Source: an uncultured Pelagibacteraceae bacterium
GTDB taxonomy: Bacteria > Pseudomonadota > Alphaproteobacteria > Pelagibacterales > Pelagibacteraceae
Direction: 5' to 3'
Assembly: GCA_902543485.1 (NCBI GenBank)
Contig: CACBYP010000001.1
Span: 124,001 to 188,000 of the forward strand
DNA length: 64,000 nucleotides
Shown: piece by piece, positions 52,896 through 60,688 of the stretch
How the letters are laid out: each line of letters begins with the position of its first letter
How positions within the stretch are numbered: the stretch's first letter is position 1
Translations under genes and position numbers: made by a program
The notes under the pieces: generated by a model
Told to the model about the DNA's origin: nothing
Database searches by the model: none
What the model saw: only the letters and a program-made list of their open reading frames with translations

Positions 52896-53291
52896 TTAAT
52901 CTTTTAGTGACAAAATTTTAAAATTTATTTTCAACTCTGGGAATTTTTTATCTATAATTAATTTAATTTTTTTAAAAGAATCCTTGTGAATTTTCTTTTC
53001 AATAGTTGAATTAAATTCTTTCTTTCCATTCACTATTTTAGCTGCACCACAATCTTCGTGATTAATTACAATTAATCTATTAATATTATGCAACTTTATC
53101 GAAGTTGATAAATTGTCCAAAAAAGTTGATTGCCATTTTTTAAATTTTTTAGAAGTTACACCAATGGCTGCTCCAGCAATAGTAAATGAGCTATATTTTC
53201 CAGTTAATTTCTTTTTTTTTAAGTAATTAAAAACTTTTGGCTGAAACCTTGGATCCATACATGACAAAACCATAGCTTCATATTTTTTCAT
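52896..53291 (-). CDS. Small beta-carbonic anhydrase-like protein
   Basis: The 131-residue protein keeps the beta-carbonic anhydrase zinc and catalytic motifs: LSCMDPRFQP (C-x-D-x-R) and NHEDCGAAK (H-x2-C). Canonical enzymes have 190-220 residues, so the C-terminal part is missing. ATG 53291 shares a base with the upstream stop (TAATG on the minus strand); an in-frame ATG five codons upstream is unlikely. It could be a genuine small carbonic anhydrase or a related regulatory protein. Confidence 0.72.
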   Translation of the reverse strand: MKKYEAMVLSCMDPRFQPKVFNYLKKKKLTGKYSSFTIAGAAIGVTSKKFKKWQSTFLDNLSTSIKLHNINRLIVINHEDCGAAKIVNGKKEFNSTIEKKIHKDSFKKIKLIIDKKFPELKINFKILSLKD

Positions 53292-53896
53292 TATGGTACC
53301 AACCAAGTATCTTTACTATTATCAATTTCAAATCTAGCTCTTCGATGACCCTTTGCAGCTAAATACAACCATTCTATAGATTTAATTTTACACTGAATAA
53401 CAGTAAAGTTTTTATATCCTTCTTCGCTTTGTTCTTTTGTGTAATCAAAATTATCTAATTCAGGCTTTAAACCAGATGTTGGAATATCAGACTCTGTACC
53501 TGGTCCATTATCTACTAAGTAACATTTACGACTTATATGTTGAGTTTTTTCCCAAGATTGTTTTGTTATATCATTATTATGATTGATAATTGCTTCAACT
53601 TTTAATCTAACCTGTATTTTTTCGTCTTTATCATAAAATAACATTGATGAATTTGGATTTTTTTCTAAGATTTTTATTTTATCAGATCTAATATCACTAT
53701 GGAATTGCACCAAATTATTTTGTTCATCTGTTTTTCTAAGAACAACAATTCTACTTTCAATATTGTCTTCACTCCCACATGAAAAAACAGGTATTCTAAA
53801 AGGAGACGATCTGTTAGTAACTGCATCAGTTAACATTAACCAAATTTTCTTTTTTATTTCAGAAAAATCCTCGTAGTAGGGAACAGTGGTAGACAC
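53291..53896 (-). CDS. Pyridoxamine 5'-phosphate oxidase-like FMN protein
   Basis: The 201-residue protein has a split-barrel FMN-binding fold of the pyridoxamine oxidase type: SSPFRIPVFSCG, IVVLRKTDEQNNLVQFHSDIRSDK and MLFYDKDEKIQVRLKVEA, then RRARFEID at the end. It is more like the Alr4036/PNPOx-like subgroup than true PdxH. It lies between a hydroxyacid dehydrogenase and a carbonic anhydrase-like gene in one direction. Substrate unknown. Confidence 0.82.
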   Translation of the reverse strand: MSTTVPYYEDFSEIKKKIWLMLTDAVTNRSSPFRIPVFSCGSEDNIESRIVVLRKTDEQNNLVQFHSDIRSDKIKILEKNPNSSMLFYDKDEKIQVRLKVEAIINHNNDITKQSWEKTQHISRKCYLVDNGPGTESDIPTSGLKPELDNFDYTKEQSEEGYKNFTVIQCKIKSIEWLYLAAKGHRRARFEIDNSKDTWLVP

Positions 53897-53898
53897 AA

Positions 53899-54774
53899 TT
53901 ATTTTTTCTTTTTTAATCTAGCTATTAAACTTGAGCTATCCCAACGGTTTCCACCCATTTTTTGAACTTCAGCATAATAACCATCAACAATTTCAGTTAC
54001 TGGAACAGGCGAACCATTTCTTTTTGCTTCTTCAATACAAATTTTTAAATCTTTTCTCATCCAATCTACAGCAAATCCGTAATCAAATTTATCAGCTACC
54101 ATAGTTTTATATCTATTTTCCATTTGCCAAGATTGAGCTGCACCTTTTGAAATAGTTTCCATAACTTTATCCATATCTAAACCTGCATTAATTCCAAAAT
54201 TTACTGCTTCTGATAATCCTTGAACCAAACCACCAATACACATTTGATTAACCATTTTAGTTAGTTGTCCACTGCCTGATGGTCCGATTAAAGTTACTTT
54301 TTTACTATAACTATCAATTATTGGCTCTGCTTTTTTAAAATCATTGTCATCTCCACCAACCATAACAGTTAATATCCCACCTTCAGCACCTGATTGTCCT
54401 CCAGATATAGGAGCATCTAAAAAACCAAATCCTTTATCTTTTGCAGCTTTATAAAGTTCTCTAGAAATTTCAGCAGACACTGTTGAATTATCTATATATA
54501 CGCATCCTTCTTTGGCATTATGAAATAATCCATGTTCTCCTAAAGAGACTTGTCTCAAATCATCGTCATTCCCAACACAGGTAAAAATAAAATCAGCATC
54601 TTTCGCAGCTTCGGATGGTGTATCAGCCATATTACCTTTGTATTCACCAATCCATTTTTCTGCTTTTGATTTTGTTCTGTTAAAAACAGTTACATTATGT
54701 CCTGCTTTTGATATATATCCTGCCATTGGATAACCCATTACACCAAGACCTATGAAAGCAACTTTAGAAGTCAT
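53899..54774 (-). CDS. 3-hydroxyisobutyrate dehydrogenase-family NAD(P) oxidoreductase
   Basis: The 291-residue beta-hydroxyacid dehydrogenase has the Rossmann motif FIGLGVMGYPMAGYISKAG (6-24), the substrate motif FLDAPISGGQSGAEGG and the catalytic lysine in GSGQLTKMVNQMC. Members act on 3-hydroxyisobutyrate, tartronate semialdehyde or succinic semialdehyde. The sequence alone does not separate these. It begins the minus-strand transcript that includes the FMN-binding and carbonic anhydrase-like proteins. Confidence 0.88.
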   Translation of the reverse strand: MTSKVAFIGLGVMGYPMAGYISKAGHNVTVFNRTKSKAEKWIGEYKGNMADTPSEAAKDADFIFTCVGNDDDLRQVSLGEHGLFHNAKEGCVYIDNSTVSAEISRELYKAAKDKGFGFLDAPISGGQSGAEGGILTVMVGGDDNDFKKAEPIIDSYSKKVTLIGPSGSGQLTKMVNQMCIGGLVQGLSEAVNFGINAGLDMDKVMETISKGAAQSWQMENRYKTMVADKFDYGFAVDWMRKDLKICIEEAKRNGSPVPVTEIVDGYYAEVQKMGGNRWDSSSLIARLKKKK

Positions 54775-54782
54775 ATTTTTTT

Positions 54783-55991
54783 ATGTTTAAAAATTTAAGT
54801 TTAAAAGTAATTGTATTTGGTTTTATATTTACATTTTTTTCAAGCTTTGGACAGAGTTTTTTTCTTGGAATATTCAATACAAGTATAAGAGAGACACTCT
54901 CGATAACTCATGGACAATTTGGCTCAATATATGCATCTGCAACATTGTGCAGTAGTCTATTACTTATTTGGGTTGGAAAGAAAATTGATGATATAAATAT
55001 TTTTCGATTTGCAATCTATGTAACATTACTTTTATCTTTTTCTTGTTTTTTCTTTTCAAAAATTTCATCAATAGTTTTTTTATTCATTGCAATTTTCTTA
55101 ATGAGATTTTCAGGACAAGGAATGATGTCTCATACTGCAACAACAACAGTTTCAAGATATTTCACAAAATCAAGGGGTAGGGCATTAAGTATTTGCTGGT
55201 TTGGTTTATCTAGTGCTGAATTTATTTTACCTGTTTTAATGGTATTTTTGTTGTCATTAACAACTTGGCAAAATATTTGGAAAGTAATTGCTTTATTGAT
55301 TTTAATATTTTTACCGATTGCATCATTCTTTCTAGTTCGAACTGTTAAACTTGATACGAGAGAAAGCACCGAAGGAGAAGACTTTAAAGAGGAAAATATT
55401 AAGCAATGGAAAAGAATTGAAGTAATAAAAGACTATAAATTTTATATTGTAAGTATGAATATGCTAGCCATGCCTTGGATTGCAACTGGTGTATTTGTTT
55501 ATCAGTCATTTATTACTGAATCAAAAAACTGGGGACCATTTGTAATTGCTCAGTCTTTTATGTCTTATTCAGTATTTTCAGTAATTACTCTTTTAATATC
55601 TGGTTTTTTAATTGATAAATTCACAAGTCGAAAACTTTTAATATTTATGAATATTCCTTTATTTCTGTCGACTTTTGTAATTATTTATTTTGATGCACAA
55701 TTTACTGCATTTATATTTTTAGGTTTAATTGGAATATCAAATGGTTTGGCAAACGTTTTGGGATCTTCTACTTGGGCTGAGGTTTATGGTGTAAAGCATA
55801 TTGGATCTATTAAAGCTTTGACCACTGCACTTATGGTTTTTTCAACAGCTTTTGGAACAGCTCTTTTTGGAATTTTAATTGATATTGGATTTTCAATTGA
55901 GAAAATTGCTATTATATCTGCACTTTATATACTTATTTCTTTTATTCTTCTTTTTTTAGTTAGAAAAAAATTAAATCCAATTTTAGTATAA
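54783..55991 (+). CDS. Major facilitator superfamily permease
   Basis: The 402-residue protein has about twelve membrane segments and MFS landmarks: GQSFFLGIFNTSIRETLSI in the first loop, the loop 2-3 signature GKKIDDINIFR in diverged form, and FLIDKFTSRKLLIFM in the second half. A helix-breaking GMMSHTATTTVSRYF segment follows helix 4. No substrate can be read. It is divergent from the dehydrogenase gene with an 8-base gap, so the promoters must overlap coding sequence. Confidence 0.85.
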   Translation: MFKNLSLKVIVFGFIFTFFSSFGQSFFLGIFNTSIRETLSITHGQFGSIYASATLCSSLLLIWVGKKIDDINIFRFAIYVTLLLSFSCFFFSKISSIVFLFIAIFLMRFSGQGMMSHTATTTVSRYFTKSRGRALSICWFGLSSAEFILPVLMVFLLSLTTWQNIWKVIALLILIFLPIASFFLVRTVKLDTRESTEGEDFKEENIKQWKRIEVIKDYKFYIVSMNMLAMPWIATGVFVYQSFITESKNWGPFVIAQSFMSYSVFSVITLLISGFLIDKFTSRKLLIFMNIPLFLSTFVIIYFDAQFTAFIFLGLIGISNGLANVLGSSTWAEVYGVKHIGSIKALTTALMVFSTAFGTALFGILIDIGFSIEKIAIISALYILISFILLFLVRKKLNPILV

Positions 55992-55996
55992 AACAC

Positions 55997-56025
55997 TTGA
56001 TTTTGTTGATCTTGGAGTATATTTA
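55997..56025 (+). promoter_or_regulatory. Candidate rpoZ promoter giving a leaderless messenger
   Basis: TTGATT (55997-56002) and TATTTA (56020-56025) are 17 bases apart, and the ATG of rpoZ is at 56033, only seven bases after the -10 box. Transcription would start at or next to the A of the ATG. The only purine-rich stretch (GGAG, 56014-56017) is too far upstream and lies between the boxes. Confidence 0.45.
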
Positions 56026-56032
56026 ATCGCCC

Positions 56033-56560
56033 ATGGCAAGAGTTACCGTTGAAGACTGTATAGACAAAGTAGATAGCCCTTATGAATTAGTTTTGGTTGC
56101 TAAAGAAAGAGCTACTCAACTTAATTCAGGGATTGAACCTACATTAGATAGAGATAACGACAAGCACACAGTTATTGCTTTGAGAGAAATAGCTGAAGAA
56201 ACAATTAAAGTTCCAGATTTAACTGAAGCTGCAGTTTACAAACTAAGAAAACATGTAGAACAAATTGATGATACTGCTGAAGAAGATGAAGATATTGGTG
56301 ATGATTTTGAGAATTTATACAAAGGTGAAATCTCAAAAAGTGGTGTACCAATTCTTCCTTCTAAAAGAGCTAGAAAAATCCCTGAGAAAATTCAAGTTTC
56401 AAAAGAAGATCTTGCTGAATTATCACCATCAGCTCAACCCGATGTTAATGTAGAAGCCCCAAGTGAGGCTGAAGAAAATGATGACGTTTCACTAGATCAA
56501 GTTTCAGAAGCAGAAGAACAAGTTTCAGATAACGCAAGCGACGAAGAAAATAATTCTTAA
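56033..56560 (+). CDS. rpoZ: RNA polymerase omega subunit with long acidic tail
   Basis: Residues about 1-75 are a standard omega subunit: [51 protein letters not shown]. The remaining 100 residues are a tail rich in Asp and Glu with a basic patch ([12 protein letters not shown]) in the middle. E. coli omega has 91 residues, so this one is nearly doubled. The tail is probably disordered and may contact other polymerase parts or regulators. The core identity is secure. Confidence 0.93.
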   Translation: MARVTVEDCIDKVDSPYELVLVAKERATQLNSGIEPTLDRDNDKHTVIALREIAEETIKVPDLTEAAVYKLRKHVEQIDDTAEEDEDIGDDFENLYKGEISKSGVPILPSKRARKIPEKIQVSKEDLAELSPSAQPDVNVEAPSEAEENDDVSLDQVSEAEEQVSDNASDEENNS

Positions 56561-57703
56561 TTAAGAAAACTCTTTTAATATTTGTTCCCTGTGTTCATCA
56601 AGATCAGGAATGTCCCCTCTAGTACTTTTATCTTCGTATGAAGACATTTTTATAGGATTGCCTGCTAATCTAAAATCACCAACTACTTTATGATAGGCTT
56701 TAACAATCATGTTTCTTGCTTCGACTTGAGGATTTTCTACCGCTTCTTTAATATTAAATATCGGTCCACAAGGTATCTTTAATTTTTCCATTTCACTTAT
56801 CCATTCAGAAGTATTTTTTGAAGAAAGTTTATCTTCAAAAATTGATTTAAGTTCATTCATATTTTCACATCTGAGTGAATTGGTATTAAATCTTTTGTCA
56901 CTGACCATTTCAGGTATTCCTAATACTTCACAAAGTTTTTCATATAATTTATCGTTACCTGCAGCAATGATTATATAACTATCTTTTGTTTTAAATGCCT
57001 CAAAAGGAGCGATTGAAGGATGTCTAGATCCCATCGGTTTAGGAATTTCATTTTTAGATAAATATCTTGCAATTGCATTTTCTAAAATCCCAATCTGGCA
57101 GTCTAACATTGAAACGTCTATAAACATTCCTTTACCTGTTTTTTGTCTATCATACAAAGCTGCATTAATTCCAATTGTAGTAAAAAGTCCTGCTGTAATA
57201 TCACCAATTGATGTTCCAACTCTTGTTGGTTCACTATTTGGATGACCTGTAACACTCATCAATCCACCCATTCCTTGAACTACCATATCATAAGCGGGTA
57301 ATTCTTTTAAAGGTCCTGTCTGACCAAAACCAGATGCAGATGCATATATTAATTTTGGATATTTTTTGCTTACATCTTTCCAACCATATCCCCATTTTTC
57401 CAAAGTACCTGGTTTAAAATTTTCTACTAAAATATCTGCTTTTGCTAAAATTTTATCAAAGATTTTTTTGTCATCTTCATTTTTCAAATTAAGAGCAATA
57501 CTTTCTTTTCCTCTATTCAGTGACATAAAATATGCTGAATAGTCTTTCACAAAAGGTCCAAACTTTCTTGAATCGTCACCAATTTCTGGTGCTTCTACTT
57601 TAATTACACGTGCACCGAGATCAGATAAAATCATTGTACAATATGGACCTACTAAAACCCTAGTAAGATCAACAACTAATAAATTTTTTAAAGGACCATC
57701 CAT
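56561..57703 (-). CDS. CaiB/BaiF-family CoA transferase (family III)
   Basis: The 380-residue protein has the family III CoA-transferase features: LKNLLVVDLTRVLVGPYCTMILSDLGA at the N-terminus in part, the VKVEAPEIGDDSRKFGP loop, YFMSLNRGKESIALNLK, and the catalytic Asp in VSMLDCQIGILENAI. These enzymes move CoA between organic acids. It is divergent from the TRAP transporter and near a malonyl-CoA decarboxylase, so an acid imported by the TRAP system could be its acceptor. Confidence 0.9.
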   Translation of the reverse strand: MDGPLKNLLVVDLTRVLVGPYCTMILSDLGARVIKVEAPEIGDDSRKFGPFVKDYSAYFMSLNRGKESIALNLKNEDDKKIFDKILAKADILVENFKPGTLEKWGYGWKDVSKKYPKLIYASASGFGQTGPLKELPAYDMVVQGMGGLMSVTGHPNSEPTRVGTSIGDITAGLFTTIGINAALYDRQKTGKGMFIDVSMLDCQIGILENAIARYLSKNEIPKPMGSRHPSIAPFEAFKTKDSYIIIAAGNDKLYEKLCEVLGIPEMVSDKRFNTNSLRCENMNELKSIFEDKLSSKNTSEWISEMEKLKIPCGPIFNIKEAVENPQVEARNMIVKAYHKVVGDFRLAGNPIKMSSYEDKSTRGDIPDLDEHREQILKEFS

Positions 57704-57726
57704 AATAAGTACGTCATTTCCTTATA

Positions 57727-57755
57727 TTGACTCTTCTGCTCAAGTTCAATTTAAT
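57727..57755 (+). promoter_or_regulatory. Candidate promoter of the dctPQM operon
   Basis: TTGACT (57727-57732) and TTTAAT (57750-57755) have a 17-base spacer, the same elements as before tctC. A start near 57762 leaves about 24 leader bases with the ribosome site AAAAGGGGA before ATG 57786. Confidence 0.5.
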
Positions 57756-57785
57756 AACATCATTATAAATAAAAAGGGGAAAACT

Positions 57786-58796
57786 ATGTTAAGAAAAATA
57801 ACATTATATTTGTCTTCAATAATTATAGCTTTTTCAATAGTAGGATCTGCATATGCAGTTACATTAAAAGCAAGTCACCAATGGCCAGGAACACCAAGAG
57901 CTGACGGCTCTTTTGACCCACGTCATGAAATGGTACAAATTATTGCTGATGAAGTAAAAAAAGCAAACGTTGATTTAGAAATTAGAATTTATCCAGCTAA
58001 GTCACTTTATAAGCCAAAAGAACAGTGGAAACCTATGACTACAGGTCAATTAGATATTTCTGCTTTCCCATTAGCTTATGCATCAAAATTCCATCCAGAG
58101 TTTGATGCTACATTAATGCCAGGAACTGTAAAAAATCATGAGCATGCATTGAGATTTAATAAAGGTCCAATGATGACTGAGATTAAAAAAATAATCAGTG
58201 ATGCTGGTGTTGTAGTACTATCTGATGCATGGTTAGGTGGTGGTTTCGCATCGAAAACTAAATGTATCAAGAATCCAAGTGATGCTAAAGGACAAGTGAT
58301 GAGAGCTGCAGGAAAAGCTTTCAACCAAATGTTAGAAGCTGCTGGTGCTGGTATTCAAAGTATGCCATCATCTGAAATTTATACTGGATTACAAACTGGT
58401 GTATTAACAGGTGCAAATACAAGTTCAGGAAGTTTTGTAAGTTACAAAATTTACGAACAAGTAAAATGTGCAACTCCTCCAGGGAAATTTGGTTTGTGGT
58501 TCATGTATGAGCCAATTTTAATGTCTAAGAAAAGCTACAATGCATTAAATTCAAGCCAGCAAGTGGCTTTAATGAAAGCAGGAAAAGTTGCTGAGAAATA
58601 TATGACAGCTCAAGTAGAAAACTTAGATAAAAAGTTTGAGGAAGCATACAAAGCTGCAGGTGTTAAATTAGTGTATATGGATGCTGATGATCATGCTGCA
58701 TGGGTTGATATTGCAATAAAATCATCTCACAAAGCTTTTGCTGAAAAAGTTCCAGGTGGCGATAAGCTAATGGAAATGGCTTTAGCAGTTAAATAA
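57786..58796 (+). CDS. dctP: TRAP transporter substrate-binding protein (DctP family)
   Basis: The 336-residue protein has a signal peptide (cleavage after GSAYA, residue 24) and then VTLKASHQWPG, EIRIYPAKSLYKPKEQW, the ligand arginine region GQVMRAAGKAFNQMLEA and PSSEIYTGLQTGVLTGANT. It is a typical DctP. It captures an organic acid and delivers it to DctQM. Neighbouring CoA transferase and malonyl-CoA decarboxylase suggest malonate or a related acid, but the ligand is not proven. Confidence 0.92.
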   Translation: MLRKITLYLSSIIIAFSIVGSAYAVTLKASHQWPGTPRADGSFDPRHEMVQIIADEVKKANVDLEIRIYPAKSLYKPKEQWKPMTTGQLDISAFPLAYASKFHPEFDATLMPGTVKNHEHALRFNKGPMMTEIKKIISDAGVVVLSDAWLGGGFASKTKCIKNPSDAKGQVMRAAGKAFNQMLEAAGAGIQSMPSSEIYTGLQTGVLTGANTSSGSFVSYKIYEQVKCATPPGKFGLWFMYEPILMSKKSYNALNSSQQVALMKAGKVAEKYMTAQVENLDKKFEEAYKAAGVKLVYMDADDHAAWVDIAIKSSHKAFAEKVPGGDKLMEMALAVK

Positions 58797-58810
58797 AATA
58801 ATATATAAAG

Positions 58811-58847
58811 AACCCCTATTTATTCTCTATAAGTAGGGGTTTTTTTT
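58811..58847 (+). terminator. Attenuator-type terminator directly before dctQ
   Basis: AACCCCTA (58811-58818) pairs with TAGGGGTT (58834-58841), with a 15-base loop and eight T (58840-58847) that run up to the dctQ ATG. It looks like an efficient intrinsic terminator inside an operon, reducing permease expression and perhaps occluding the start region of dctQ. Confidence 0.85.
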
Positions 58848-59342
58848 ATGAAAGAAAAATACTTAAAATTCTGTGATTATGTTGCAAGAGCTTGCGGAGC
58901 TTTTGCTGTTTTAGCTTTACTCTTATCAATTCTTGTTATTGTTGAATTAGTATTTGAAAGATACTTTTTTCAAAGAGCAATAACGTGGCAAACAGAGCTA
59001 GTTACAATGCTTCTAGTTGCTTCAACATTTATAGGAAGTGCATATGTTTTAAGTGAAAAAGCTCATGTAAGCATGGAGTGGATTTACGATTTTTTATCAA
59101 AGAAAAATATTTTAAGACTTAAAATATTTACATCATTAGTCAGTTTATTATTTTTCTTAATTTTATTCTATTTTGGTTTTTTAATGGTTGAGGAAGCGTT
59201 TACTAAAAATTATTCAACAGGAACAGTTTGGGACCCTCCATTGTGGGTACCATATTCTTCTATGATGATAGGTGCTGCATTAATGATTTTACAATATATA
59301 GCAGAGATTATTAAGCTTACAGACGAAAAGGATACTAACTAA
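58848..59342 (+). CDS. dctQ: TRAP transporter small membrane subunit (DctQ)
   Basis: The 164-residue protein has four membrane segments and the DctQ layout, with WQTELVTMLLVASTFIGSAYVL and the EKAHVSMEWIYDFL segment that follows, then DPPLWVPYSSMMIGAALM near the end. It begins right after the terminator T tract without a clear ribosome site. Its end shares a base with the dctM ATG (TAATG). Confidence 0.9.
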   Translation: MKEKYLKFCDYVARACGAFAVLALLLSILVIVELVFERYFFQRAITWQTELVTMLLVASTFIGSAYVLSEKAHVSMEWIYDFLSKKNILRLKIFTSLVSLLFFLILFYFGFLMVEEAFTKNYSTGTVWDPPLWVPYSSMMIGAALMILQYIAEIIKLTDEKDTN

Positions 59343-60673
59343 TGGATCCATTAATAATTGCAATAATCGTTGCTGTTTTTACTTTGATAGTATTATTTTC
59401 CGGAATACCAATTGCTTTTGGTTTAAGCTTTGTATCAATAGCTCTTTTAGTTGCTTTCGAAGGTTTCCAAATGCTAGATGTTTTTGCTGAAACTTTCTAT
59501 GCGGGATTAAATTCGTTTGTCCTACTTTCAATACCAATGTTTATATTAATGGGGATGGCAGTTGCTAATTCCCCAGCAGGAAAAGATTTATATACAGGAT
59601 TGGACAGATGGTTATGGAGGGTACCTGGAGGTTTGGTTATTTCTAATATAGGAGCTTGCTCAATTTTTGCTGCACTAAGTGGATCAAGTCCTGCAACCTG
59701 TGCAGCAATTGGCACTATGGGAATTCCTGAAATGAGAAAAAGAGGATACTCAGATCAAATTGCAACAGGAACCATAGCAGCCGGCGGAACTTTAGGAGTA
59801 TTAATTCCTCCAAGTATTGTTTTAATTGTTTATGGAATTGCAACTGGAACATCTATTGGAAGATTATTTTTAAGCGGATTGATACCAGGATTTATGCTTG
59901 CAGGTATGTTTGCTATCTGGGCACTCATACACAGTTACTTTATAGATAAAGATTCAGCTAAAGCTTTAAAAAATAGAAAACCTCCAACTTTCAAAGAAAA
60001 AATTGAAGTTCTACCAAGGATACTTCCTTTCTTAGCAATCATTGCTGGTGTCTTATATGTTTTATATGGTGGTGTTGCTACTCCATCAGAAGCTTCAGGG
60101 GTTGGAGCCTTTTTAGTTTTTGTTTTGATTGCTGTTGTTTATAAAATTTATCAACCAAAAAAAATATGGAATATTGTTAAAGTTTCAATGAAAGAAAGTG
60201 TAATGATAATGTTTATCATTGCAGCTTCTTATCTTTTTGCATTTACATTATCTCAACTTTACGTAACTCAATCATTAGCTCAAAGCATGGTGGAGATGAG
60301 CTCTAATAAATGGGTAGTATTTATTTTAATAAATATATTTCTATTGATTGCAGGTTTCTTTTTACCTCCAGTTGCCGTGATTGTTATGACCTCCGCAATA
60401 TTATTGCCAGTTATAACTCAACTGGGATTTGATCCATACTGGTTTGCAATTGTATTTACAATTAATATGGAAATTGGTCTCATTACCCCTCCCGTTGGAT
60501 TAAACCTTTATATAATTAAGGGTATCACGCCTGATGTAAGTTTGTCAGAAATTTTAAAGGGATCTATACCATTTATGATAATTATGGCTTTAGCCATACT
60601 TATATTGTGTATTTTTCCTGAGATTGTGACTTGGTTGCCTGACAAAATAATGGGTAAAAGTTTAGGTTTTTAA
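59342..60673 (+). CDS. dctM: TRAP transporter large membrane subunit (DctM)
   Basis: The 443-residue protein has about twelve membrane segments and the DctM signatures LSIPMFILMGMAVANSPAGK, SGSSPATCAAIGTMGIPEM, GTLGVLIPPSIVLIVYG and FTINMEIGLITPPVGLNLYI. It is the sodium-coupled transport subunit. Both conserved PP-containing loops are intact. The malonyl-CoA decarboxylase gene follows after 15 bases and may be in the same transcript. Confidence 0.94.
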   Translation: MDPLIIAIIVAVFTLIVLFSGIPIAFGLSFVSIALLVAFEGFQMLDVFAETFYAGLNSFVLLSIPMFILMGMAVANSPAGKDLYTGLDRWLWRVPGGLVISNIGACSIFAALSGSSPATCAAIGTMGIPEMRKRGYSDQIATGTIAAGGTLGVLIPPSIVLIVYGIATGTSIGRLFLSGLIPGFMLAGMFAIWALIHSYFIDKDSAKALKNRKPPTFKEKIEVLPRILPFLAIIAGVLYVLYGGVATPSEASGVGAFLVFVLIAVVYKIYQPKKIWNIVKVSMKESVMIMFIIAASYLFAFTLSQLYVTQSLAQSMVEMSSNKWVVFILINIFLLIAGFFLPPVAVIVMTSAILLPVITQLGFDPYWFAIVFTINMEIGLITPPVGLNLYIIKGITPDVSLSEILKGSIPFMIIMALAILILCIFPEIVTWLPDKIMGKSLGF

Positions 60674-60688
60674 TATATAAAAAACACC

